NCBI RefSeq assembly: GCF_022376445.1
Contig: NW_025955132.1
Span: 1-64,000 of the forward strand
DNA length: 64,000 nt
Reading direction: 5' to 3'
DNA from: Fomitopsis serialis
Taxonomy: Eukaryota; Basidiomycota; Agaricomycetes; Polyporales; Fomitopsidaceae
Shown here piece after piece: positions 46,628 to 59,069 of this stretch. Each line of letters opens with the position of its first letter. The first letter of the stretch is position 1. Made by a program: the position numbers and the translations under genes. The notes beneath the pieces are model-generated. The model was not told the origin of the DNA. It searched no databases and was given only the letters and a program-made list of their open reading frames with translations.

Positions 46628-47275
46628 GGAGGAAGCAGCGAGTAAGCAGGAACCCTCGCCCGTAGTTGACCCAGGACAGGAACCTAGTCAGAGCGAACCG
46701 CTGGCTGTTTTGCGGTGAAGGTTTCAATTCGGCTCCTCATGCCATATCTTGCTTGTAAATTGCAGGCACCACTGCCGTCGTCTTTCTTTGCTCCCAGGAC
46801 CATCCTAAGGTTCGCATTGACAGCACCATGCCGGTCAACGTGTCGGATTAGGGTCCGAATTGATCGGATTCATCACCGCATCTGTCCGAACATTGATCGA
46901 GACTCGCAATTTCTAGGAGCGTCCGATGGCATCCGGCACCCATCACAGATGGGCGGTTGCGTCACGGCAGCACCAAAAGTACGTTGGAAGAACCTGGAAA
47001 GCATTGATATTCAGATCTGATCATACACACAATTCCGCCGTATTCACGAACCCTGAGTGCTGGCGGAGCCTGTTGGCCAGTTGTCATCGAGGAGCGAAGA
47101 TATGTGGCTTCCGGAGGAAGACTGACTTTCGAAACATGCAGCGCCTCCATTTCACCATGCATCTCCATCATGACATGACGGCAGAGGCAAAAGTTCCTGT
47201 AACATTTGGTAACATGTGTATCAAGGGAGACTGCGGCCTCAGGACGATTGCTACGTATTATTGGAATTGAAGACC
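46628..47275. other. gtaA-C upstream block, shared with B and D
   Basis: The reverse complement aligns with 32,880-33,575. Homology stops sharply at about 47,275 (after GAAGACCTG), which marks one edge of the duplicated segment. No DCC1 lies beyond it here. Confidence 0.6.
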
Positions 47276-47564
47276 TGCGGCAATTAGAGGCTAGCCCTCC
47301 GAGTCGACTCTATCGTCAAATACACAGCATTAGGCCCGGCTTAAGACCAAGAATATTGTCGTCAGTGTCCTGAGGTGGGCTCACATCGTCAGTGGGGGCC
47401 AGAGTACATATTCTGGGCCTCTGTGGTAGGTTCGACACAAAGCCGTGTGGAGGGTCTTGGTATGAGACTAGCATGTGCGGTGGCGGAGGCGGTTGCCCAA
47501 ATGCGGCCAGTTGGATCACGTGAGAGAGACAACCAGGTTCTGGCCGCAGACTTCGCTGAGACTC

Positions 47565-47602
47565 CTCCTCCTCCTCCTCCTCCTCCTCCTCCTCCTCCTC
47601 CT
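47565..47602 (+). repeat. CTC/TCC trinucleotide microsatellite
   Basis: Twelve or so CCT units just upstream of the DUF262 gene's start. Read in frame they would encode a proline run, but they lie before the preferred ATGs, so they are probably 5' UTR or promoter. Confidence 0.75.
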
Positions 47603-47632
47603 GCCGCCACTCTCTGCTACCTCATGCGTACC

Positions 47633-49386
47633 ATGGAGGAAGAAAAGGACTTCGATGAGCTCCAGTCCGACATCTCGGACGACCAAGACGACACCCGTAC
47701 CTTCCACATCGGCGATCGCCTGACAATGCCAAAGGCCAGGCTGTACACAACGCAAGAACTCCATAGTATGTTGCATCGCGACCTCGGCATACCTGAATCT
47801 CATGCACTTCAGCTCTCGTGCACGAGGGTGTCATTGACTTGTGCCCGGCTTATCAAAGAGGTGTGCTCTACGCGTTTGCACGTACCCATTGAGTACTCAC
47901 AATGTCCTAGATATTGTATGGACAGAACCGAAGCAAATGAAGCTCCTGGACTCTATATACCGCAACTATTACGTTCCACCGATTGTGTTCGACGTGTACA
48001 AAGACGACGATGGCGAGACGGTCATGCGATGCGTGGATGGGAAGCAGAGGTTGACGTCTATCCAGAAATTCTTTGACGGCCAGGTTCGTACATGACCCTC
48101 TAAATCTACGGACAATGTGTGTCGGCGCACGAGCATGTCCTCCCATATGCTTGCGCGCCGACTGTCTCAGGCCTGGAGGCGTGCACGAGATTGAGCAATC
48201 GCGAACAGGCGTCTGGGCCGGTTGTGGCGGCGCGTCGAACGTCGCTCGGCCAGACCGACCGTGCTGCCCTCAATACTGAAGAATGCGATCACTGACGTGC
48301 CCCGGACATGTCAGATTCCTTGTACGTGCCCGCACAGCTGTACGAAAGGTGCGCTGAGTGACGCCCCTCCCGTTCGCAGACAGAGACCCCGTTACCAAAA
48401 AGGCTTGGTGGTATACCCGCGCACAGTCGCACAAATCTTCACGATTGGAGGTCCCAGAGGAGTGGAAGCGGGATTTTGCCTCCAAACAACTTACGTGCGG
48501 TGCGTGTCCTTGTTTCCCTTTGTTCATGTGTCGCATTCAATTTCTTCTATCAGTCCAATACTATGACCTGCCAAAGGGAATGGACCGCGACATCTTCCAG
48601 CGTGTGCAGCTGGGCGTTCCCCTCACAGCCGCTGGTACGTTCGAAGCTCACTTCTCCGCATCTGTGGTTCATCTGCTCCGCAGAGAAACTGCAGGCCATC
48701 TCCTCGCCCTGGTCCGAACTCGTCAGCGAGCTGGACGCGCGGTACATCAACTGCGACAACGGGCTGACGACGATCATCGACGTTGACATGAAGCGCGGGC
48801 GCGACTTCCAAACGCTCGCGCAGTTCGTCTGCTGCTGCAAGTACTACCCAGAACGCGTCATCCCGACCGCGAAGAAGATGGAACAGTTCGTCGCGGGCGA
48901 GGACGAGCCCGAGACCTGGTTTAAGACCGCACTCAAGGAGGCGCTCACAAAGTTCTGGCACATCGGCGACAACAAGAGATTAAACTACGGGTTCCGCTCG
49001 ATACAGAAGCGTGTGGCGCCGATCGAGTTCGTCTTCATCGGTGAGCTGTCAATCGTCTATGCGCAACACGTCTCATCCACCGCGCAGGTGTGATACTGTA
49101 CATTCTACGCGACTGCGAGGACGAGGTCTGCGCGGAAGAGATCTACAACATGCGAACGCACGTCCGCAAGCAGTTTCCGGATGTCCGCGCGCGCGGGGAC
49201 ATCATCAAGTGCCTGTGGGACTTCATCGCGCAGGTCGTAGAGCGCCAGGACGACGAACCGCCGCCCGCGTCTGCCAAAAGACGGTCGTCGAAGCAGAAGC
49301 GGGGCAAGTACTACGAGGGCAGCGACGACGACGAAGAGATGGACAAGCCCGCGAGACGCGCTAAGAAGTCCAAGAGTCGGAGATGA
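47633..49386 (+). CDS. DUF262 (ParB-like fold) protein
   Basis: Start at 47,633 (MEEEKDFDELQSDISDD); an in-frame ATG at 47,624 adds three residues. Eight exons, including a 7-nt one at 48,315-48,321. The N-terminal domain has GVIDLCPAYQRDIVW, LLDSIYRNYYVPPIVF and the DUF262/ParB signature CVDGKQRLTSIQKFFDGQ. It is followed by RVQLGVPLTAAEKLQAISSP, a helical middle (MKRGRDFQTLAQFVCCCKYY), KRVAPIEFVFIG, and a Lys/Arg-rich tail (AKKSKSRR) that looks like a nuclear signal. Known: DUF262 domains occur in bacterial GmrSD-type nucleases and in uncharacterised fungal proteins. The DGKQR core could support nucleotide or nuclease chemistry, but activity in fungi is not established. Confidence 0.85.
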
Positions 49387-49891
49387 TCTGGCGGGGATAG
49401 TGTGGCCTACTATCACCTGAATTGTTATTGCAGCTCCCCCCGGCTGTCTCGTTCTTCAGTCCGTGTGCGGTTGGGGCCCGTCTTGTGTGTACAGAAGTAA
49501 GGAGATACGGTCTTTGTTATGGAAGTCGCATGTTCTTGTCTTGTATACAATCTCCGCATCTTGTTTTTGTAGTGTCATGCTTTCCCTAGGCCTCCAATGT
49601 TAGTCAAATAGTGTATGAACTATCGTCGCAGTGAGGGATGACACCGCATTCCTTGCGCTTCTCAATCCACTGCTCTTAGCACATGCATCGTAGTCGTGCT
49701 CGATCGCTGTTGTGGGGTGTACCCGCGCCATAAATCACAACGTATCTCCTTCATCCTGCAGACGACCGACGACCGTCGAATCCCCGACGCTCCTAGAACA
49801 GCCACACAAAGCCTATCCAAGGATGCGACGTGTATTGCGAGTGTCATGTCGATGCAACAAAATCGACTATAGGCCTGAGAATTTGACGCGG
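49387..49891. other. Convergent 3' intergenic region
   Basis: 3' regions of the DUF262 gene (+) and GPI18 (-). No gene. AT-rich GTTTTTGTAGTGTC near 49,564 could be part of a polyadenylation region. Confidence 0.4.
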
Positions 49892-51288
49892 CTACGCAGG
49901 TGGCAAGAACGTCGTCCAAAGAACAATGGACACCGCCCCCCAGACGACGCTCCAGCTCACCCAGTACATGCCCCACCGGCGGTGTTCGACGAGGAGCCAC
50001 GCGGCGGCCCAGTACGTGAATGGCATCGAGGCCGCGAGCCGGAGGACGATCTGCGTGTGGGCGGCGAAGAGCAGCGTGAGCGTGAGGATCAGGGCGTGGA
50101 TCGCGTGTGGTGCTATGGACGGAGCGAGGAAGGGTGAGGCGCTTTGCGTCTTCGAGCCGTCCTTCTCGGGGATGTGTTGTGATATTAGGGATGGGCGTAG
50201 TCGAGGAAGGAGAGCGCGCTGCAAGTAATGTACTGAGTAGCTGAGGAGCAGAACGAGGGGCGGTGCGGCGATGAGGAAGTTCGGAAGTTGCTCGGGAGTC
50301 CAGTACCGCAGGAAGCCGACGTTCCAGTACTTGGACTGGGCATAGCCGTATATTGAAGGCGGGACGTGCGAGCACCAGGGAGCGGGAGTCTCGGCGGTGC
50401 AGAATGCGATATACGCTGAGTATTGGTGCCATACAAAGGGCATCAGTATAGTGGAGGTCAGGACGACACTACGGAGAAGTCTGGTGATGGTGATCTGACA
50501 AGGTAGAAACGCACAAATGCATGAGCGGCAGTCCTTCCAGCTTGGCAGGCAGCGCACCTTGCGTGAGCTGAGGAAGGGCTCGACGAGCATCCCCCAGATA
50601 ATAAATCCTGCGAGCATGATGCCGTTGGAGCGGAACATGCACGCGACGGCAAAGCATCCCGACGCCAGGAGCCATTGCCCGGTAGCACAGTACAACATGC
50701 CTGCGATGCAGAATTAGCCGCAGTTAATTGCAGGATGACGGCACGAGGGACACCTTTATATGACAGGTATGTGAAGAACGGTTCGGTACACGGAGCCAGA
50801 CGAAGGGTGACCGGACTGCTCGGGAGCAGCGATAACAGCGAGGCAAGAAGGGCCACATTCGGAGAACGCATATGATGCAAAGTCAACCGGTAGAGGTTAA
50901 TCACACTACCACTCGATAGAGCAGCGACCATGCCACCAAGTAGTAGGTCCTCATAGCAGAGAAGCTGGCCTTCATTCTGGCAGACGAAGTGCAGAAAGCG
51001 GGCTATTGTCCGCATCACAAGAGGCGCACCAGGGAAGAAAGCCCATTCATACTCGTAGACATAGCCATGACGAGCGATATGCGCAAAGTGGAAGGTATCC
51101 CAACGAAGAAATGGTCGGATGGCGAACTGGTACCACAACGCATCAGACGACGTCAAGACAACGTTGGATGATGAGTCGAACAGAGGCAGGGTGGAGGATA
51201 GACATGTCAATATCAGAGACAGACCCCAGAGTACGAACGAGCATATCCATAGAAAACGGACATGACTATCCGTGCCAACGACGACCAT
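49892..51288 (-). CDS. GPI18: GPI mannosyltransferase 2 (PIG-V/Gpi18 family)
   Basis: Three exons from ATG 51,288 to the stop at 49,892. The luminal signature RPFLRWDTFHFAHIARHGY is followed by EWAFFPGAPL, then membrane helices, SSPVTLRLAPCTEPFFTYLS, spliced (GTGTCC...TCGCAG near 50,755 to 50,700) to MLYCATGQWLLASGCFAVAC and MFRSNGIMLAGFIIWG. A second intron precedes ITRLLRSVVLTSTILMPFVW. Hydrophobic helices continue to the end (WAAAWLLVEH...). Known: PIG-V/Gpi18 adds the second mannose to the glycosylphosphatidylinositol precursor in the endoplasmic reticulum. WDxFH and the RSNG motif are conserved features. No lesion seen. Confidence 0.9.
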
Positions 51289-51370
51289 GTAGGACTGGAG
51301 AGAGTAGGCGTGCCGCGCGACATTTCAGGTTGGCAAGAACTCGATAGCGCCTGCGGGCGCTTGCCAGTGG

Positions 51371-51663
51371 GCTACGGTTGCCCGATAGTCCGGGGCCGGG
51401 CATTTTGCACGACGGGCCTCAGCCACAGCGCATCGCTGGTCTGCCGCCTGCTCCTCCTCCTCAACAACACACTCAATCTTCGCGCTACGGTCATGTAAGT
51501 GCTCCCGCTGCATTACAAGCACCGGGAACAGCAATACAGACGTCCTAGTAAGTTCACATCGACCTCCAAAGTCCACAAGAAGGCGCGACGACCCCGGGAA
51601 GCGGTAAGCGCCCGACAACGCCGCGACTAACTCGGACTCGAATGTACAAGTCTGGAGGATACA
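51371..51663 (-). repeat. Inverted repeat, left arm
   Basis: Near-identical in reverse complement to 52,252-52,553. The minus frame encodes ALSGAYRFPGSSRLLVDFGG and continues through VEEEEQAADQRCAVAEARRA. The arms diverge abruptly at both ends; the spacer is about 590 bp. The arm lies in the 5' flank of GPI18. Confidence 0.8.
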
Positions 51664-52251
51664 ACTATGGTACATGGCTGTTTGATACAAGTATGTGGGA
51701 TGTTGAACAGGTATGCAGATCATCATAGGATGGTATGACCCTTGGTACTGACACCACAGTGTGCGTCTGGCAGGCCCAGTGAAATAGTACTGGAAGGCTT
51801 TAGGCTGAGGCTCTCGGTGTAGGCATTCAGTACTCAGTACTTCATGCTATGTCTGGTCGTGACAGGGTGATGTACATGTACAATTCGAGACACAATATAT
51901 ATATTTCAGTTTTGTCAATGTACACAAAGGCCTGCGGCACAGTATGACTCCGAGACAAAGGTATGCTATCACTCACCTGTCACAGCCACGAACGTCGAAT
52001 ACATGTGAAAACACCACTGTGCTTCCCCTCGCTGTGCTCTGCATGGCGGCTGACTTCGCAGCTGCGCTTGTAATGTTGTCCGAGTCTGAGAACATGGGCC
52101 GTTCTGATTCGAGCCATTAGTACCCGTGTACATATAGCAAAGACACAGTGTGTGCATATGATCACTCACCATATAATATATGCTTTTCCCTTCAGAGCAC
52201 CTGTCCAATTCTGCCCTTAATCTATCCAGAAAGGTGGTGCAGGTTTGGTGT

Positions 52252-52553
52252 AGGTATCCTCCAGACTTGTGCATTCACGCTCAAGTCCAAGCGAGTCGCG
52301 GCGTTGTCGGGCGCTTACCGCTTCCCGGGGTCGTCGCGCCTTCTTGTGGACTTTGGAGGTCGATGTGAACTTACTAGGACGTCTGTATTGCTGTTCCCGG
52401 TGCTTGTAATGCAGCGGGAGCACTTACATGACCGTAGCGCGAAGATTGAGTGTGTTGTTGAGGAGGAGGAGCAGGCGGCAGACCAGCGATGCGCTGTGGC
52501 TGAGGCCCGTCGTGCAAAATGCCCGGCCCCGGACTACATATCGGGCAACCGTA
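52252..52553 (+). repeat. Inverted repeat, right arm
   Basis: Mirror of 51,371-51,663 with a few substitutions and a 4-bp indel (ACAT near 52,540). The + frame gives the same open reading frame as the left arm. It could be a duplicated exon fragment or arms of a fold-back element. Confidence 0.8.
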
Positions 52554-53017
52554 GTGGGCGGTCAATATTTCAATATCCAAGCTTCATAAAAGAACGACAA
52601 CACGGACTCTTGCAGTGACCGTGGCATGTCATATTGGTCGTGTATTGATATGATGGTGGGCGCAATCCAGCGCGCTCTCCAAGCGCTCTCACTCGGTAAG
52701 TAACTTGGCTACTTATCAACTCAGGTGAATGGTCCACGATGCTGAATGTTGACACGCGTGCACTGTGCAATGTTGAACGTTCAACTGGAGATCAACTGAA
52801 AGCTTCAAGCGCAGAGGGTGGTCTATGTAGCACAAGCTCCACAATGACACTGTACTGCATCGACGCAAAGATGAATTTAAAGACGACAATTCATAGATCG
52901 ATGACACAAAGAGAGTGACATTGAACGGCGATACAGTACTGAGCGAACAGAGGTGTGAAACTGGCCCAGATTCCATTGGTGAAGGCACAATTAAGGAGAC
53001 ACCTCTACTTAGACCCG
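52554..53017. other. 3' flank of gtaA-D, no gene
   Basis: Does not resemble the 3' flanks shared by gtaA B, C and E, so the duplicated unit ends near the stop codon in this copy. Confidence 0.4.
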
Positions 53018-56000
53018 TCACGAGTAATCGGGCGGTGCACCCAAGTCAGAAGGTTCCGGTCTCTCGAGGTGCACGTCCAGCATCATCCTGCGCAGATCCT
53101 CTATCACCGAGCGCAGCCCCAGCAAATCGTTCTCACGCGACCCCACACCATTCGTCGTCGTCGAAGGGACCGTCGCGCTCCCAGACGGAGGCTCGTCGCC
53201 CATGGCGGAAAATGAGCCGGTTAAAGGCAACAGAGGCTCCTCTTCCCTCGGCGACTCGAGTTCCCGGCGCCGCTTCTCCGTGAGTATGACACCCGGAGCC
53301 TGGGCTGCAAAAGCAGGCGCAGACTCGAAGGGCGTTGGCTCTGTCCTCGTGCCGGTAGTGTCGAGGAGGGCGACATTCTTCTGGTTCCGACGGCGTCGGC
53401 ATAGCAATAGTACAAGCCCGACGAGTACAAGTAAGCCGACGACGCCCCCGACGACGCCGCCCGCTATGGCGCCGACGTCGACCTTGCTACCGCGATTCGT
53501 GGAGCTTCCAGACTGAGTGGGAGATGGGGAGCCAAAGATAGTATTGCTGCTCATTACGTTCAGTATAGGTAGACTTGCGATACGCTGCAACCTCACCTGC
53601 GCAAGAACGGGGCGAAGAGGCCTCCTAACGCGGGGCTGTCTCGCAGATTAGACGTCAGCTCTCTAACACAAGAATAACACGGCTAACCTCGACGTTCCAT
53701 CCACGTAGGCACCAGATTCGACATTGTACACCGCGCCGAACGGGGCCGATGTCCCGTTGAACGACGCATAGTTCCAGACCGCATCAAGAATCTGACCGCG
53801 GATCGTGTCGTTGGTGCAGGTAGCCGCGATGAAAGCATTCCAGGCTGTACAATCACATTTGAGTCGGAGTTACGAGTACTCTAATGGGATATTGACACAC
53901 CTACGTTGCCAAGCGATTGTGCTGAGCTCTGCATCGGCAACCCATGCGTATAGTTGGCTGGGAAAGCGTTGAGTAATCGACATGAACGCAACGAAAAACG
54001 ATCCTTACCAGTTTCAGGTTGGATCCACTGCCCATACATGACAGTAAGCTTGTCAAGCCACTGTGTGGCGAAATCAGCAGCGCATTCCCGTAAACAACAC
54101 AATGACGTACTGTCTGGTTCAAGAGATTAAATCCGAACAGAGTCTGCGGGTAGAGATTATACGGTAAAGACCAGACGCCTGTGACTGCCGAGTTCAACGT
54201 CGGATTCACGGACGCAGAGGCGCCTCCTGACGATATGGCAAGCGGTTGCCATGTGTTCATAAAGTTGGTCGCTGTGCTCTGTGAACGTGCCGAAATTCGT
54301 CAAAATTCCGAGTTCTTGCCAAGTTGTAGTACGCGGTCGATCACTCACGCTGAAGTGCTCAGAATCATTACTCTGCCCGACTAATTGACTGATCTCCGCC
54401 ATGGCCTGGATGGCAAAGATACCCTTCACCGCCAGGTTGGTCGAGTTTGTAGCGTCACTTCCGTCATCGACAGATAATCTACAGATTTATCGGTGAGCTG
54501 TTTTTGGGCACCATAAAACATGATACGCACTGGCCCTGAGGAGGAAATGGCCCATGTCCCGTCAAATACTCTGCCCAATTCTTGAGCAAGGGATACTGCG
54601 TGCATGTGAAGGTAAGCTAAGCACACAACTCTCGAAGATGAAGACGCACATAGCCATGGAGCAGCGATGTATCGTTCGAGTAATTGGCGTGAGCGAGTGC
54701 AATGATGAGCATGTTCCCGGATTCTGCAATTACCACTGGTCAGCAGGCGGATCTTCGCTGCGGCAAAGCATGCTCACGTTCGATTGCCTCTGTAGATGTC
54801 AGGTTCGGACCAGATACAGCCGGGAACAAGGAGCCTGAATAAGACCATCAACACACCGTTGTCGGCAAAGTGTGATGAGAGCTCACCAAGGTCTTTCGAT
54901 GCGTACGGATATTCGCCCAACGACGTATTCTGTTGTTCAAGGAGCGGTACCAGGAGTGGCTTGACTAGCGAGGCATTGTAGTACAAGAACAAGGGCAGTG
55001 CGGCGTACAACTTCTCCACGGGAGTGACGCGTCTGTGGATTGTCGTGTGAGATACGGAGTACTTGCATGTGCCCGGTGTGACTCACTGGCTGGTGCCCAA
55101 GTCTTTCATGAAGATCCTAGTCGTGGCGTCCGACTGATAGGGAGCCGTTATCTCGAGAGAGCTGAACACCTGGCGAGTGGCGAGCGAAAGCATGTCGTAC
55201 AGTTTGCCGTCAGCCGAAATGCTTGAAGCCGCTTCACGGACTTGCGTATCGAGCAAGTTTGCCTGAGTCAGCGAGTTGTCGAAATCGGAGATGAAGAACT
55301 CCAACTGAATGTGTGAAATTCAGTGACATGAACCACCAAAACTGTGTCATTACTCACGGCCTCTTCGGTGGTAGGGTACTGTGTTGTATAGTACGGGCGG
55401 AGGGATGCCGTGTTTCCTAACAGTGGGTAACTGATGCTGGGATCGCGTACATAGCCAACCGCCCAGACAACGGGTGATTCCAGAGAAGCAACGCTTCCCA
55501 AGTCGACCGACATCGGGAAGATCGGCCAGTCACTGTGGCATGCATGAGCTCTCAACGCACGCAACGGAATGCAGCACCCCTACACATCTATGCCTCGAAA
55601 GGTTTGATTGTTGTCATTTGCGTTTAGGTGACCAATATTTAAGAACTCTTCGCGGCAGACGATGTCTTGGCAAGTCTGCGAAGTGACATTGCGTCCTTGT
55701 TGTCCCTGACACTAAAGTTAAGATAGTCTATAACGAAGAGTAAGTCCACGTACCAGCTCCATCGCAATGTACGCTGCACCATCCAACCCTTGTCCTTCAT
55801 GTTCCTGAAAAGGTGTCGGATTCACGAGCTGAGATTCAAGATAGATGATGTTCCCGGTTTGTGTCGGCACACTCCACTGTATCTGCTGAGCCGCGTTGCC
55901 ACCGTACAGCCATCCTAGAAGAATATCAGCTCACAAGGAGCGAAATGCGTACACGCGTACTAGGTGATATACCAACCTCCATCCATGTCCGAATACAGCT

Positions 56001-56904
56001 GAATGTCATGTGGTTGGCCATTGGTGGATGTGAAGTTCACAGCCACATAGGCGAACGGAAGAGATTGGCGTACGAGGTCGGACGGCTTGTTGCGATGTTA
56101 GCAGTGTCACGATTACTTATGATTCACAAACCTACATTCATCTACTCTACAAGAGGCGTCGATAATTTTCACACGGCAGACAATTGGACGAGACAAAGAT
56201 GACATCTCATTGGCTGGGCAGCAAACGACGCGCAAGGATCGCCGAGCTGCCCGAGGAGGCCACCTGCGCCTGCGCTCGACTCTGCGCCTCGCACTCCTCC
56301 TCCGACTCCTGGCCCATGCGTACTCTGACTCTGAGTGCCTGCACGCGCTGGGATATGTGCCGTTTCGCTTTTATGACCACCAATCTTTCGTTCTAGACCT
56401 CTCTCTGGCACTCATCAGATCTCTATGAGTGTCCGTTGCCTCTCGGAATACCAAGTGAGGCAGAATGGCTACTGCTGCTACCTCTTTAACCCCGAGGCAT
56501 GCTCGACGACATGCAGATCGACACGCGCAGGAGATGATGAGTCATACACGGCGCAGAACACCACATGTGAGTGAATGAGTGAAAAAATGTGTTTCAGATC
56601 ACACAACCTGTTCATAGCACAATAAGTAGCTTCCACGAGTGTGGGGTTCCGGGACCTGTCCGATTCCCTGCTCGAGAAACACGACAGGTAAGCATCATAC
56701 TCTACTGCTAACATTCAACCCCTTCAATCACAGCCAGGTCGAAGTGAAAGCGAGAGAGATGACGTCTTTGGGACAGTCACAGGTGCGCAGCAACCCACGA
56801 TCCCTTTAAGTGCATCCTCTCACTAGACTGTAGCTCAATCATCTCATCAGCAACAGCTACCTACTCCACCACTCACAGCCAACACAGCGTCATCGTCGAG
56901 CGAG

Positions 56905-57295
56905 CCCCACGCCCTCAATAAAAGAAGCCTTGCTCAGCGCAGGCGACGCGAGCGTGAGCGCCGTGAGTGTGAGCGCCATGAAGCGGACAGTCGTGCGTCC
57001 TATCAGCTGCAGCTACTGGAGTCGTAGCTAACAATCATCACAGATCCACCCTTGCATCAACCTCATTCCGACAACATTCGGATTCTTCCTAGACACAGAC
57101 AGCGTGAACACGAGCGTCACGAGGTAGTGGTCCCTGCAGGCAACACACCCCCTCGGCCTGCTAACCCAGAGCGCGATATAACCATGCACAAAAACGGATT
57201 GCCACCACGGTCTCATCTGCCAACTAGCAATAACCACTCCCTAGCGCAATGCAGGCGACACGACCGCGAGTGCGGACGCGAACATGAACACTAAT
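56905..57295 (+). pseudogene. Arg/Glu-rich coding remnant in the Helitron-like element
   Basis: A frame reading SLAQRRRRERERRECERHEA runs to a stop codon at about 57,028; a possible 20-nt GTAGCT...CACAG segment would join it to DPPLHQPHSDNIRI and a second diverged copy of the motif (SLAQCRRHDRECGREHEH) before TAA. Such RRRERE-rich heads are common in basidiomycete transposon ORFs, but no catalytic domain follows. Confidence 0.35.
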
Positions 57296-57299
57296 TCGA

Positions 57300-57420
57300 A
57301 CAGAAAACCGAACATGACCACGAACGTGAGGGTGAACACGAGGGCGAGGGCGAACGCGAATGGGAACAGGAACGAGGACGGGGACGGGGCTGGACGGGGA
57401 CGGGGACGGGGACGGGGACA
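57300..57420 (+). repeat. GA-rich satellite with a GGGGAC run
   Basis: Starts as degenerate GAACACGAG/GGGCGAACG units and ends in four or more exact GGGGAC hexamers (about 57,377-57,419). Confidence 0.7.
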
Positions 57421-57599
57421 ACCAACGACGCGCATTTCGGACAGACGGGGAATGCCCGACCGGTGCCCGATGCCTACTACGTGTCCTCCGCTGCTCCGAC
57501 CCTCCTCCCTTCTGCTGTCTCATATCCATCCCTGACGGCCCTCGGGCTTTGGCTTGGGCGTGCACGGGCATCACTGGCGCGAGCGCTCCAACGGCTTCG

Positions 57600-58620
57600 C
57601 CAACCACCATCAAAATTCCATCACAGAATGCGACGACATGCGGCATGACGCGCGCAGGGCCAATGCCCCTGCATGCAGATGCGGCCGTTGAACGGACGGC
57701 AGCCACAGGTAAGATGACAAACACGGAGGTGGGAGGCCCATCAGGGAGGAGGGCGAGCGGACAGCGGGCACGAACAAGAGCGTGTGGATGGTGGGTATGG
57801 ACGAGGGGCTGGCGGGCGTGACGTGCAGCAACACAAACAGCACGAGCACAAGACACACGACGACGGCGAGCATGCAGGGCCAATGCCGCTGCCCTGCGTG
57901 CAGACACGGCCGACGAACAGATGGCGTGCACGAGAGCTAAAGAAGGGCATCGGGGAACTTTGGTGAGTGCAGACGTACGCGAGCGAGCGCGCTGACTGAC
58001 GGTGGGCGCACGGCAACGCCACCGGCCACTAGCACGCAGGGTCCCCTACCGATGAGCGGGCCACAGGTGCGAGCATAGCAGCGAGCAGGGGGAGGATGGG
58101 TGGAGGGTAAGTGCGGAAGCGAGTGAGTTCGGACGGGAGCGAACGGATGGTGGGGAAGAACTGCCCGACACGCACGCATGGCCGACGAACAGACCCCACG
58201 CGCTGAGCAAAAGACCAGCAACGGCGGCGTTGGGCAGGCCGGCGCGCGCGCAACACACACCGACCGCGAGCGTGGAGGACGAATGCCCAGTACGCAGACA
58301 CGGCCGATGAACGAGTGGGCGAGCGGGCATACGACCGGACAACAACACACACATGGCGACCGCGAGCTCGCAGGGCGAATGACGAGCACGCAAGCTCCGC
58401 CGACGAAGGGACCGCGCGCGCGTGAGCGAAGGGCAGGGCCGGGGCATGCGCAAAACGCCGACTGCGAGCCCACAGGGCCAATGCCCCGCGTGTCAATGCA
58501 GTCGACGAGAGCGCCGTGGGTACGGGCACAGCGGCGAGCAGGCGCGCGCGCGTGAGGATGGCGTCTGAGGAGCAAAGACAGAGGACGGGGAGGACGGCGG
58601 GTGCAGGCAACAAGCCCAAA
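57600..58620 (-). repeat. GC-rich degenerate minisatellite, same family as at 0.6-1.6 kb
   Basis: On the minus strand the phrases GTGCTCGTCATTCGCC, CTCGCGGTCGCCATGTGTGT and GGCCGTGTCTGC recur at irregular spacing. They align with 895-1,290 on the plus strand. Long frames here are low complexity and not called as genes. Confidence 0.7.
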
Positions 58621-58903
58621 CCCGCGCAGACTCGGATACCACCGAGGTAAGTCAACCAGCGGTCCATCGCCGACACCGGCGGTGAACATTGAACCCGGGC
58701 AGGATATGGGTATGCAGATCGCGGGTCGCGGGTGCGGTACGCGCCCTGCGCACCCGCGGTGCTACCCGTGCCATGCCCATCCTGGCCCCGTTCACTAGCA
58801 CTAGCCATAGTTTGGACAACAGACGACTTGATCATAAACATGCTATGGGATTCGTATTTACATTTATGTTTATTGCAAGCAGAAAAATGCTCAATGAGGT
58901 CAC

Positions 58904-59069
58904 GAAGCCGACTCCCGAAGGGAGGCGGCTGAGTGGCCTTTGCGTACAGCATATACGTCTTCGCGCATGCTGGCATATGACTGTTGTGTAGTATAGCTGT
59001 GAAGTTGACTCCCCGCGCGGCCGAGGGAGGCGGCTGACTTGGAGTGACCTTCATACCTCTTCGCGCATA
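58904..59069 (+). repeat. Two diverged tandem copies of a hairpin-forming unit
   Basis: Copies at 58,904-58,970 and 59,001-59,069 share GACTCCC...GGGAGGCGGCTGA and CTTCGCGCAT. The first folds as GCCGACTCCC GAA GGGAGGCGGC. They lie just inside the 3' end of the Helitron-like element. Confidence 0.6.
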
